Source of the DNA: an uncultured Prevotella sp.
Lineage (GTDB): Bacteria > Bacteroidota > Bacteroidia > Bacteroidales > Bacteroidaceae
Length of the DNA stretch: 64,000 bases
Direction: 5' to 3'
Assembly: GCA_900315635.1 (NCBI GenBank)
Contig: OMZV01000001.1
Coordinates: 124,001 to 188,000 of the forward strand
Below are positions 46,443 through 54,519 of the stretch, one piece after another. The notes below the pieces were generated by a model, which made no database searches, was not told the DNA's origin, and saw nothing but the letters and a program-made list of their open reading frames with translations. How positions within the stretch are numbered: the first letter of the stretch is position 1; the number at the start of each line of letters is the position of its first letter. Position numbers and translations under genes: made by a program.

Positions 46443-47471
46443 ATGAACAATAAAAAGATCTCTATAACATTACATTCTACTCGACTGACAATGTGTATTA
46501 TGGTTTTGTTGGCTATATTTACATTGTCTTTCAAGCCGGATGTTCCTACAATATATATAATAGGTGACTCCACAGCTGCGGAAAAAGGAATAGCTGATAG
46601 TGCTATCGAACGTGGTTGGGGTATGGTTCTGCAAGGTTTCTTCGATGAAGGGGTTCGTGTAGAGAACCATGCAGTCAATGGACGCTCTTCAAGAAGCTTT
46701 TATTCTGAAGGCAGATGGAAGGACGTTATTGATAAGGTAAAGCCTGGTGACTATGTAATTATCCAATTTGGACATAATGACGAGAAGCCGAAGCCTGACC
46801 GCCATACTGATGTTGGTACAACTTTTGATGCTCACTTAGCTCAATATGTTATTGAGACAAAGGCGAAAGGTGCCACTCCTATTCTAATGAGTCCTGTAGT
46901 TCGCCGGAATTTCTATCTCAAGCCTGAGAGACAGGATGACGATGAGAAGCTTCGTGAGACTACACTTCAAGGAGAAAACGTAAACTCAGATACCCTTGTA
47001 GACACTCATGGAGAATATGCAAAGGTTGCCCAGCGTGTTGCCAAGAAATATGGAGCTGTTTTTGTCGATGCCAATAAAATAACCAACGACATAGAACAAA
47101 AAGCGGGCATTGTTGGTTCTCGTCGGTTCCACATGTGGGTTGAGCCGGGCATTTACAGTTGGGCTCCAAAAGGTCGTCAGGATAATACTCATTATAACGA
47201 ATATGGTGCTCACATAATGGCTGGAGCATTAGCTGATGCTATTGGCAATGCTGTTCCGGCACTGAAGCCTCATGTCCGTCATTTTGACTATATTGTTTCT
47301 GATGAAGGACGTGGTAATTATATGACTCCTGAAGCCGCTTTGGCTGCTGCACCAAAAGGAAAGTCAACAATATTGATTCTCCATGGTAAATTCAATAAGC
47401 CAGTAGTACCTAAAGGGAAAAAGATAACTTGGGTTTTCTTTGATAACCTGACATGGGCTAACGACAAATAA
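46443..47471 (+). CDS. SGNH esterase (rhamnogalacturonan acetylesterase-like) with truncated pectinesterase-like tail
   Basis: A 342-residue exported protein with an N-terminal hydrophobic segment (TMCIMVLLAIFTLSF) near residues 16-30. Residues 36-265 form an SGNH hydrolase of the CE12 type: IGDSTAAEKG (block I Ser), AVNGRSSRSF (block II), FGHNDEKP (block III) and DNTHYNEYGA (Asp-x-x-His). CE12 enzymes remove acetyl groups from rhamnogalacturonan. Residues 275-342 (DEGRGNYMTPEAALAAAP) look like the first turns of a pectinesterase beta-helix, then the frame stops, so only a fragment of a second domain is present. It lies 57 bp after hisS. Confidence 0.85.
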   Translation: MNNKKISITLHSTRLTMCIMVLLAIFTLSFKPDVPTIYIIGDSTAAEKGIADSAIERGWGMVLQGFFDEGVRVENHAVNGRSSRSFYSEGRWKDVIDKVKPGDYVIIQFGHNDEKPKPDRHTDVGTTFDAHLAQYVIETKAKGATPILMSPVVRRNFYLKPERQDDDEKLRETTLQGENVNSDTLVDTHGEYAKVAQRVAKKYGAVFVDANKITNDIEQKAGIVGSRRFHMWVEPGIYSWAPKGRQDNTHYNEYGAHIMAGALADAIGNAVPALKPHVRHFDYIVSDEGRGNYMTPEAALAAAPKGKSTILILHGKFNKPVVPKGKKITWVFFDNLTWANDK

Positions 47472-47536
47472 TGAAGTTCATAATGTTTCATCCTTATTTG
47501 GAAAGTATATAAATATTGTAGATTTTACAAAATAAA

Positions 47537-47568
47537 TTTGGTTGTTCAAACTTAAAGCGTTATCTTTG
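47537..47568 (+). promoter_or_regulatory. Bacteroidota-type promoter of the second Fur-family gene
   Basis: TTTG (47537-47540), a 20-base spacer, TATCTTTG (47561-47568). This lies inside the longer open frame that begins at 47542 and shows that the true start is downstream, at 47596. Confidence 0.75.
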
Positions 47569-47595
47569 CAACCAGATGAACTTTTGTTTCAGATT

Positions 47596-48063
47596 ATGAA
47601 AAGAGACGAAGCATATCAGCGCTTAATAAAGAATAATATTCGCCCATCTTTGCAGCGTGTGGAGATAATGAGATTCTTAATGACTCACAAGACCCACCCT
47701 ACTGTTGAAGATGTCTATAAGGGACTTTATAAGAAGATCCCAACTCTTAGCAGGACAACCGTATATAATACACTACGGATGTTCTATGACAAGGGTGCAG
47801 CTCAGATGATAACAATAGATGAGCATCGAGTTTGTTACGATGGTGATCTTCACCCGCACGTACATTTCTTCTGCAACCAATGTGGACGAGTTTATGATCT
47901 AATGGATGAGAAGGCACCGGTTCAATACCGTGGCGATATTAATGGTTTCCTTGTAGAGGACAGTCAACTCTATTATAGAGGTCTATGTCCAGCATGCAGG
48001 GCAAAGCTATTGAAGTCTAAAGGTTCTGAAGAAGCAGATACGCAGAAGCCCTATTTAAATTGA
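47596..48063 (+). CDS. Fur-family transcriptional regulator (second paralogue)
   Basis: About 155 residues from ATG 47596. The winged helix carries RPSLQRVEIMRFLMTHKTHP, TVEDVYKGLYKKI and TLSRTTVYNTLRMFYDKG. The metal domain has HVHFFCNQCGRVYDL and GLCPACRAKL, two CxxC pairs, and the His-rich GDLHPHVH. The short form and its position 188 bp before a rubrerythrin fit a PerR-like peroxide sensor, an inference from context. The start at 47596 is chosen because a clear promoter lies at 47537-47568. Confidence 0.88.
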   Translation: MKRDEAYQRLIKNNIRPSLQRVEIMRFLMTHKTHPTVEDVYKGLYKKIPTLSRTTVYNTLRMFYDKGAAQMITIDEHRVCYDGDLHPHVHFFCNQCGRVYDLMDEKAPVQYRGDINGFLVEDSQLYYRGLCPACRAKLLKSKGSEEADTQKPYLN

Positions 48064-48078
48064 CAAATATTTACAATA

Positions 48079-48230
48079 ACATTACGTATTCATTATATAA
48101 AGACATTACGTATTCATTATACAAAGACATTACGTATTCATTATACAAAGACATTACGTATTCATTATACAAAGACATTACGTATTCATTATACAAAGAC
48201 ATTACGTATTCATTATACAAAAACATTACG
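48079..48230. repeat. Tandem array of six 24-bp units between fur and rubrerythrin
   Basis: Six units with core ACATTACGTATTCATTATAC start at 48079 and repeat every 24 bp; an 8-base partial seventh (ACATTACG) ends at 48230. Units 2-5 are identical; unit 1 has TATAAAG and unit 6 ends AAAA. The array begins 16 bp after the Fur-family stop and ends 20 bp before the rubrerythrin start, so it fills the upstream region of that gene. Confidence 0.95.
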
Positions 48231-48250
48231 AACTTTTAAACAAAAAAACT

Positions 48251-48811
48251 ATGAAAAAGAAATTTATTTGCACCGTTTGTGGTTATATCTACGAAGGTGA
48301 AACAGCTCCAGAGAAGTGCCCGTTGTGTGGTGCTCCAGCAAGCAAGTTCACAGAACTTACAGAGGATACAACTCCAGAGTTCGCCGCAGAGCATAAACTT
48401 GGAATTGCCTTTGACAAAGATGTCCCACAGGAGCTTCTTAAGCATTGTCGTGCAACATTTGCCGGTGAGTGTAGCGAAGTAGGAATGTACCTTGCAATGG
48501 CTCGTCAGGCTGACCGTGAAGGCTATCCAGAGATAGCACGTGCTTTCGAGCGCTACGCTCAGGACGAAGCTGGTCATGCTGCTCGCTATGCAGAATTCCT
48601 TGGTCAGTCAATTCTCCACGATACAAAGACAAATGTAGAAGTACGCATGGCTGCTGAAAAGGGTGCTACTGCCGAGAAGTTCGAAGCTGCTAAGTTGGCT
48701 AAGGCTCACAACCTTGATGCCCTTCATGACAGCATTCATGAGATGGCTCGTGACGAGGCTCGTCATGCAGCAGGTTTCATGGGACTTTACAATCGTTACT
48801 TCAAGAAGTAA
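48251..48811 (+). CDS. Rubrerythrin with N-terminal rubredoxin domain
   Basis: A 186-residue peroxide-scavenging protein of the reverse-rubrerythrin order. The rubredoxin iron site is first (Cys7, Cys10, Cys23, Cys26 in [20 protein letters not shown]), and a ferritin-like four-helix di-iron domain follows ([54 protein letters not shown]) with the usual Glu and ExxH ligands. It reduces hydrogen peroxide to water using electrons passed through the rubredoxin centre. Its upstream region is a 24-bp tandem array, with no standard promoter visible. A Fur-family regulator is immediately upstream. Confidence 0.94.
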   Translation: MKKKFICTVCGYIYEGETAPEKCPLCGAPASKFTELTEDTTPEFAAEHKLGIAFDKDVPQELLKHCRATFAGECSEVGMYLAMARQADREGYPEIARAFERYAQDEAGHAARYAEFLGQSILHDTKTNVEVRMAAEKGATAEKFEAAKLAKAHNLDALHDSIHEMARDEARHAAGFMGLYNRYFKK

Positions 48812-48869
48812 AAAGATGATCTAAAGAAAGATACTTACACAGACTGAGTGTATCTGGAGTAAGTAAAAA

Positions 48870-48912
48870 GGGGAGGCTTCCTTCAATTGGAAGTCTTCCT
48901 TATTACTATTTA
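48870..48912 (+). terminator. Terminator of the rubrerythrin gene
   Basis: Stem 48870-48881 with 48889-48900 (12 pairs including three G-T pairs), a seven-base loop, followed by TATTACTATTTATT. Confidence 0.7.
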
Positions 48913-48935
48913 TTATTTCCTTTTTATCTCTTATT

Positions 48936-49195
48936 ATCTCCTATTTCACCTTTTTCTTATCTCCTATTCCACCTTTTTCTTATCTCCTATTTAACCTTTT
49001 TCTTATCTCCTATTTAACTTTTTTCTATTTCCTATTCTACCTTTTTCTTATCTCCTATTTAACTTTTTTCTATTTCCTATTCCACCTTTTTCTTATCTCC
49101 TATTTAACTTTTTTCTATCTCCTATTTAACTTTTTTCTATCTCCTATTCCACTCTTTTATCCTTTATTCCGCTCTTCTTATCTTCTATTTCGTCT
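48936..49195. repeat. Pyrimidine-rich array, 22-23-bp period
   Basis: At least ten units built on CTTATCTCCTATTTAAC with a following run of Ts, each 22 or 23 bp, starting near 48936. Two sub-types alternate (TTATCTCC and CTATTTCC), and the last units decay near 49160-49195. It lies between the convergent rubrerythrin and hisC genes and begins after the terminator. The rest of this 426-bp gap holds nothing else recognised. Confidence 0.9.
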
Positions 49196-49237
49196 TTATT
49201 AATCCTTATCAGGCCTTATAAATTACACTTAATTTAC

Positions 49238-50275
49238 CTATTTGTATTGGCGCAAAGCACCTATAAGTTCAGCGTTTTCGTTTCTGCTACCAATTGTAAT
49301 TCTCAAGCAATTATTGCATAACTGAACACGAGTTCGATTCCGAACGATAATTCCCTTATCTACAAGATAATCATAAATGGCTTGCGCATCTGTCATCTTA
49401 GCAAGAAAGAAATTAGCATCCGTTGGGTAAACCTTATTGCAAATCGGTAAATCAAGAAAAGCTTTCATCATGTGTCCACGCTCCATGAGGATTAGTCTTA
49501 TCCAATCCTGAACGTCCAGATAATCAGAGATCAATTCCAAAGCCTTGTCTTGAGTTAAAGCATTGACATTATATGGATACTTGACCTTATTAAAGATGTC
49601 AATAATTTCCTTCTGGGCAAACGCCATACCCAAACGTATAGCAGCACAACCCCATGCTTTGCTGAAAGTGTTCAGAACGATAATGTTTGGATATTTGTTT
49701 AGTTCAGAACGGAATGTCTTAACCTTGGAGAAATCAGAATATGCTTCATCGACAACAACTATGCCATCAAAATCATTCAATACTTTAACGACTTCACTCC
49801 TATCCATGTTGTTGCCGGAAGGATTGTTCGGCGAGCAAATCCATATAAGCTTAGTATGGTCATCACATGCAGCAAGGAGCATGTCGGCCGACAAATGAAA
49901 TTCATCATCCAAAAGAACAGGACGATATTCTATTTCATTTATATCAGCACAAACCTTATACATACCATAAGTTGGTTCTATGGCAACAACATTATCTACT
50001 TTAGGCTCACAGAACACACGATAGCACAAGTCTATCGCCTCATCGCTTCCATTACCAAGGAATATCTCATCCGGTTTTACACCCTTTAGCTTGGATATTC
50101 CTTGTTTTAACTTTACCTGCAAAGGATCAGGATACCTATTATACGGCTTGTTATATGGATTTTCATTGGCATCAAGAAATACATGAGCAGTATGTCCGGC
50201 ATATTCATTGCGTGCAGAACTGTATGGAGCCAGACTCCAAATATTTGGTCTTACTAATTCTTTTAATTCCTTCAT
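49238..50275 (-). CDS. hisC: Histidinol-phosphate aminotransferase
   Basis: A 345-residue PLP-dependent class I/II aminotransferase that converts imidazole-acetol phosphate to histidinol phosphate. [18 protein letters not shown] is the substrate-binding start, [19 protein letters not shown] and [10 protein letters not shown] form the PLP pocket, and the PLP lysine is in [19 protein letters not shown]. It is the third gene of a hisG-hisD-hisC run, 43 bp after hisD. Other his genes are not in the window. Confidence 0.95.
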   Translation of the reverse strand: MKELKELVRPNIWSLAPYSSARNEYAGHTAHVFLDANENPYNKPYNRYPDPLQVKLKQGISKLKGVKPDEIFLGNGSDEAIDLCYRVFCEPKVDNVVAIEPTYGMYKVCADINEIEYRPVLLDDEFHLSADMLLAACDDHTKLIWICSPNNPSGNNMDRSEVVKVLNDFDGIVVVDEAYSDFSKVKTFRSELNKYPNIIVLNTFSKAWGCAAIRLGMAFAQKEIIDIFNKVKYPYNVNALTQDKALELISDYLDVQDWIRLILMERGHMMKAFLDLPICNKVYPTDANFFLAKMTDAQAIYDYLVDKGIIVRNRTRVQLCNNCLRITIGSRNENAELIGALRQYK

Positions 50276-50318
50276 TGCCTTAAAATTTATAACAAGTTCC
50301 TTTTAAGAAGTTGAATAA

Positions 50319-51602
50319 CTACTCGAGACTCTTGATTCGCAAACGCATGGCATTAGCATGAGCTTCCAATTGCTCATTCTCAGCCATAGTAACAACAGCA
50401 TGTCCGATGCTTCGGATTCCATCTTCCGACAGGTTCTGGAAAGTAATCTTACGGTTGTAACTATCAAGATTAACTCCATTATATGCCAGAGCATATCTGT
50501 GAGTAGGAAGTGTATGGTTAGTGCCGCTTGCATAGTCGCCAGCACTTTCACAAGCATACTTTCCAAGGAACACACTACCAGCATTAATCACTTTCTCCGA
50601 AAGCTTCTCATAATCATCAGTTGCAATTATAAGGTGCTCCGGCGCATAACAATTACTCAAATCCATAGCTTCGTCAGTATCATGAACTAAAACAAGCTTT
50701 GAGTTCTCCAAAGTCTTTGCAGCTATTTCACGGCGAGGAAGCTTTGAAAGCTGAAGTTCTATCTCCTTACTTACTGCATCGAGAATTTTTTCAGAAGTAG
50801 TAATAAGGATAACTTGAGAGTCCGTTCCGTGCTCAGCCTGGCTAAGCAAGTCGGCGGCAACAAATTGCACGTTAGAATTTTCATCTGCAATGACGCAAAC
50901 TTCAGATGGTCCTGCCGGCATGTCAATAGCTACATCATGAAGGCTGACTTGCTGTTTAGCAGCCATAACATATTGGTTTCCCGGTCCAAAAATCTTATAA
51001 ACCTTTGGTATAGACTCTGTTCCGTAAGCCATTGCGCCAATAGCCTGTACACCACCAGCCTTGAATATTCTACTTACTCCGACAATTTCAGCAGCAACCA
51101 ATATAACAGGGTTTACCTTGCCTTCCTTGTTTGGAGGAGTACAGAGCACAATATCAGGACATCCGGCTATCTTTGCCGGAGTTGCCAACATAAGCACTGT
51201 TGAAAACAATGGAGCAGTTCCACCAGGAATATATAAGCCAACTATCTGAATTGGCACACTCTTCTGCCAGCAAGTAACGCCTTTTATTGTTTCTATCTTC
51301 TTGCCTTCGAACTTCTGTGCCTCATGGAATTTAGCAATATTATTATGAGCCAAGACCAGTGAATCATACAAATCCTTAGATACAAGTTCCCTAGCCTCTG
51401 CCTTCTCCTCGTCAGATACTTCAAGAGAGTTAAGCTTTACATGGTCGAATTTCTCCTCATAACGCTTTACAGCATCATCGCCATTAGCCTTAATATCGTC
51501 CAGAACGCTATTTACTGTAGCGTTAAGTTTCGACAAATCAAGATGAGGACGCTTTACTATCTCCTCCCACTCACTCTTCTTTGGATATTTAATTATCTTC
51601 AT
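50319..51602 (-). CDS. hisD: Histidinol dehydrogenase
   Basis: A 427-residue zinc enzyme that oxidises histidinol to histidine in two NAD-dependent steps. IVGLYIPGGTAPLFSTVLML, FGPGNQYVMAAKQQVSLHDV, DMPAGPSEVCVIADENSNVQ and the zinc/substrate region DLLSQAEHGTDSQVILIT are present, followed by NCYAPEHLIIATDD and SAGDYASGTNHTLPT. Length is normal. It starts 4 bp after hisG. Confidence 0.96.
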   Translation of the reverse strand: MKIIKYPKKSEWEEIVKRPHLDLSKLNATVNSVLDDIKANGDDAVKRYEEKFDHVKLNSLEVSDEEKAEARELVSKDLYDSLVLAHNNIAKFHEAQKFEGKKIETIKGVTCWQKSVPIQIVGLYIPGGTAPLFSTVLMLATPAKIAGCPDIVLCTPPNKEGKVNPVILVAAEIVGVSRIFKAGGVQAIGAMAYGTESIPKVYKIFGPGNQYVMAAKQQVSLHDVAIDMPAGPSEVCVIADENSNVQFVAADLLSQAEHGTDSQVILITTSEKILDAVSKEIELQLSKLPRREIAAKTLENSKLVLVHDTDEAMDLSNCYAPEHLIIATDDYEKLSEKVINAGSVFLGKYACESAGDYASGTNHTLPTHRYALAYNGVNLDSYNRKITFQNLSEDGIRSIGHAVVTMAENEQLEAHANAMRLRIKSLE

Positions 51603-51606
51603 AATA

Positions 51607-52458
51607 TCAAAGTATCATTTTCTCAATTGGAGTGACAAGAATACCTTGCGCACCGAGTTCTTTAAGCTTATTGATAATTTCCCAGAACCGTTTCTCGTCG
51701 AGAACTGTATGTATTGAGCACCACGCCGGGTCTGCAAGCGGAATAATTGTCGGGCTCTTTATGCCAGGCAGAACCTTTGTAATAGCCTCGACCTTATCTT
51801 TAGGAGCGTTCATCATGACATACTTCTTATCTTGCGCTGACCTGACAGCCTCAAAACGAAACAGCATTTCATTAATGATATTATGCTTTTCCTCGTCCAT
51901 GTTCCAGTTGCCGATGAGCAAAGCCTCACTCCTCATCACAACCTCGACCTCTTTCAGATTGTTGCTGATAAGCGTGGAACCGGAAGAAACAATATCGAAT
52001 ATTGCGTCAGCTAGTCCAATTCCAGGGCTTATTTCAACTGAGCCAGTAATAACATGAATATCGGCGTTTATTCCTTTCTTATTAATGAAACGGCGCAGAA
52101 TATTAGGATAAGATGTAGCAATCTTCTTACCGTTAAACCATTCAATACCTTTATAATCGATTGCTTTAGGAATAGCAAGGCTCAGACGGCATTTACTAAA
52201 ACCAAGACGGGAAATAATCTGCGCATTTTCATTGCGCTCCATAAACTCATTCTCTCCCACAATACCAATGTCAGCAACACCGTCTGCAACAGTCTCCGGT
52301 ATATCATCATCCCTCAAATACAACACTTCTATTGGGAAGTTACTTGACTTGACGAGAAGAGTTCTCTTGCTTGTTGGAACCTTAATGTCAGCCTCTGACA
52401 AAAGATTCATTGTATCATCAAAAAGGCGACCCTTTGATTGAACTGCTATTCTTAACAT
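51607..52458 (-). CDS. hisG: ATP phosphoribosyltransferase, long form
   Basis: A 283-residue enzyme for the first committed step of histidine synthesis, joining PRPP and ATP. The catalytic domain (LRIAVQSKGRLFDDTMNLLS, DVGIVGENEFMER type segment, ATSYPNILRRFINKKGI, GSVEISPGIGLADAIFDIVS) is followed by a C-terminal ACT-like regulatory domain (IKSPTIIPLADPAWCSIHTV). The long form is inhibited by histidine and needs no HisZ. It is first in the his run; its leader is purine-rich and too short for a classical attenuator. Confidence 0.96.
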   Translation of the reverse strand: MLRIAVQSKGRLFDDTMNLLSEADIKVPTSKRTLLVKSSNFPIEVLYLRDDDIPETVADGVADIGIVGENEFMERNENAQIISRLGFSKCRLSLAIPKAIDYKGIEWFNGKKIATSYPNILRRFINKKGINADIHVITGSVEISPGIGLADAIFDIVSSGSTLISNNLKEVEVVMRSEALLIGNWNMDEEKHNIINEMLFRFEAVRSAQDKKYVMMNAPKDKVEAITKVLPGIKSPTIIPLADPAWCSIHTVLDEKRFWEIINKLKELGAQGILVTPIEKMIL

Positions 52459-52504
52459 TATCCTGCTATTCTTTCGTTCTTTCGTTCTTTAATTCTTTTG
52501 AGTG

Positions 52505-52536
52505 CAAAATTAATAAATTGACAGCAAAAGACCAAA
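52505..52536 (-). promoter_or_regulatory. Bacteroidota-type promoter of hisGDC
   Basis: On the minus strand: TTTG (52533-52536), a 20-base spacer, TAATTTTG (52505-52512). The leader to the hisG ATG is about 42 bases and contains AAAGAACG twice in tandem. Confidence 0.7.
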
Positions 52537-52548
52537 TATATTCTAATT

Positions 52549-53760
52549 TTATTCTACATACAGCACCAAACCTTTCAGATATTCACCTTCAGGATGGTAA
52601 ATATTGATAGGATGATCGGCAGGCTGATGCAGTTGATGCAGAATCCTGACACGCCGTCCTGTCTGTGCGGCGGCAGTGAACACGGCTTCACGGAAGTTCT
52701 CCTTTGTTACAACTTGCGAGCAACTGAATGTAAAGAGTATCCCGCCATGACGGATTTTCTGCAATCCCTTGACATTCAAACGAGTGTAACCACGGAGTCC
52801 ATTACGCAATGCCTTACGATGCTTAGCGAATGCAGGCGGGTCAAGGATGATTAAATCATAAGTATCATCATGTTCATCCAGATACTTGAACGCATCCTCA
52901 GCGTATGCCTCATGCCTCTTGTCACCCGGGAAATTCAGTTCAACATTAGCACGGGTCAGTTCAATGGCCTTTGCAGAGCTGTCAACAGAATGGACAAGCC
53001 TAGCCCCGCCACGAAGAGCATAAACCGAAAAGCCACCGGTGTAACAGAACATGTTCAGAACAGAGCGCCCTTTAGAATAATGCTCCAGCAACGCACGGTT
53101 GTCCCGCTGGTCGACAAAAAATCCCGTCTTCTGCCCCTTTAGCCAGTCGATATGGAACTTCAGACCATTCTCAATGGCGATATTATTTTCCGTTGAACCA
53201 TATATAAATCCATTCTCCTGTCCCAAATTCGCCTTGAAAGGCAAGGTTGTCTCACTCTTATAGTAAATGGCATGGAGCGATTGTCCCATAACATCAACAA
53301 GAGCCTCGGCTATCTCCTGACGGCAAACATGCATACCGACACTATGAGCCTGCATGACAGCCGTATCATCATAAATATCAATGATAAGTCCGGGAAGGTT
53401 GTCACCTTCACCATGTACAAGCCGATAGGTAGTATTAACGTTCTTGTCAATTCTAACAGACGAAGCCGATGGCTTCCTTATTACACCAATAGCCTTTCTG
53501 ACTTCGTATGCCTTTTGCAGACGCTCACGCCAGAAATCGCCATCAATAGTAATATCTTCGAAACTAAGGACACGCACGGCAATAGAGCCAATCTGATAAT
53601 GTCCAACAGCGAGGAATTGCTTGTCATGGCTCAACACTCGAACAGTATCGCCCTCTTCGACACCATCATCAATAGCCTGAATAGCACCGGAGAATATCCA
53701 CGGGTGGAAACGCAACAAATTGCTTTCCTTACCTTTCTTAAGTATAATCGTCTTGTACAT
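52549..53760 (-). CDS. rlmI: RlmI-like 23S rRNA (cytosine1962-C5)-methyltransferase
   Basis: A 403-residue SAM-dependent RNA methyltransferase. An N-terminal PUA domain (ILKKGKESNLLRFHPWIFSG, about 1-75) is followed by the RlmI/RlmK middle domain and a Rossmann core: GQKTGFFVDQRDNRALL, SVLNMFCYTGGFSVYAL, the motif IV-type YDLIILDPPAFAKHRKAL and FTFSCSQVV. In E. coli this enzyme makes m5C1962; the same target is inferred. It starts 9 bp after the stop of the exonuclease gene, so the two share a transcript. Confidence 0.92.
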   Translation of the reverse strand: MYKTIILKKGKESNLLRFHPWIFSGAIQAIDDGVEEGDTVRVLSHDKQFLAVGHYQIGSIAVRVLSFEDITIDGDFWRERLQKAYEVRKAIGVIRKPSASSVRIDKNVNTTYRLVHGEGDNLPGLIIDIYDDTAVMQAHSVGMHVCRQEIAEALVDVMGQSLHAIYYKSETTLPFKANLGQENGFIYGSTENNIAIENGLKFHIDWLKGQKTGFFVDQRDNRALLEHYSKGRSVLNMFCYTGGFSVYALRGGARLVHSVDSSAKAIELTRANVELNFPGDKRHEAYAEDAFKYLDEHDDTYDLIILDPPAFAKHRKALRNGLRGYTRLNVKGLQKIRHGGILFTFSCSQVVTKENFREAVFTAAAQTGRRVRILHQLHQPADHPINIYHPEGEYLKGLVLYVE

Positions 53761-53769
53761 AATAAAAAT

Positions 53770-54414
53770 CTACTTTGTTACTTCTTTAACCTGAGCCTCA
53801 CTGGTATTGACAAGTTCATAACCGCCGGACTCCTTCAACCGTCTCATTTCCTCATAGAGGTTAATGCAAGCCCAAGCATCAGTTGCTGCATACCGCTTCT
53901 GCGGTTCCGTCAAGACATCGTTTTCCCAATTTGAAAGCTGTTCACGCTTGGAAATTCGCTGATGGAAAATATTCGCATAGAGTTTCTGAAGACTCAAATC
54001 CTCTATTCCAAGTTCCTTAACATGGTCTTGTAAATCGATGAAATTGCCCTTTTTGAAGTTTGCGCGCTGGTGCAACATCAGAATATCGTCATTCAGTGAC
54101 AATCCAATTTTAGGCACAGTTGTATCTTCAAGGAAACTGATTATCGACCGCGGCATGCCAATCCTGTTCAGTCGGAAAAGGAAACATGTATCATGGTCGG
54201 ACACCTGTAGCAAAGCCACCTTATGATGCTCGCCCTTATGGAACATCGGCCGAGTTTCTGTATCAATACCGAGTATGTCACGTGAAAGAAGGTATTTCAC
54301 TGCCTTGTCAGCCTCCGAGACCGACAGCACAACAACTATTTTACCCTCGAAGAGAACACGTGGCAACTCTCCTATCTTCTTCTTGTCAAACTTGTTATAT
54401 ATGATTTTAGTCAT
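53770..54414 (-). CDS. 3'-5' exonuclease, RNase D/DnaQ-like
   Basis: A 214-residue DEDDy-type exonuclease domain protein. Exo I is GIDTETRP, Exo II is the region around LSLNDDILMLHQR, and Exo III is YAATDAWACINLYEEM with the tyrosine four residues before the last aspartate. There are no HRDC or other RNA-binding domains, so it is shorter than RNase D; a role in RNA or DNA 3'-end trimming is likely. It is transcribed with rlmI from a promoter near 54438-54445. Confidence 0.87.
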   Translation of the reverse strand: MTKIIYNKFDKKKIGELPRVLFEGKIVVVLSVSEADKAVKYLLSRDILGIDTETRPMFHKGEHHKVALLQVSDHDTCFLFRLNRIGMPRSIISFLEDTTVPKIGLSLNDDILMLHQRANFKKGNFIDLQDHVKELGIEDLSLQKLYANIFHQRISKREQLSNWENDVLTEPQKRYAATDAWACINLYEEMRRLKESGGYELVNTSEAQVKEVTK

Positions 54415-54437
54415 CCGGTTGATTTTCTATTGGTCTG

Positions 54438-54445
54438 CAAAATTA
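54438..54445 (-). promoter_or_regulatory. -7 element of the exonuclease-rlmI operon
   Basis: TAATTTTG on the minus strand, 24 bases before the start codon. No clear -33 match. Confidence 0.5.
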
Positions 54446-54488
54446 GAAAAAAATCACGAGTTTATAGTCCTAATCCATGCTTTTTTAT

Positions 54489-54496
54489 TAATTTTG
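54489..54496 (+). promoter_or_regulatory. -7 element of ftsK
   Basis: TAATTTTG, 24 bases before the ftsK ATG. No clear -33 match. It is divergent from the exonuclease promoter, with about 50 bp between the two. Confidence 0.5.
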
Positions 54497-54519
54497 CAGT
54501 TAAATAATCCGTTTAGACA

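Noticed and set aside
47542..47595. 18-residue extension of the second Fur-family protein from TTG
   Set aside because: The promoter at 47537-47568 lies inside it, so it would not be transcribed.
52459..52504. Histidine attenuator in front of hisG
   Set aside because: The leader is about 42 bases, has no run of His codons and no alternative hairpins.
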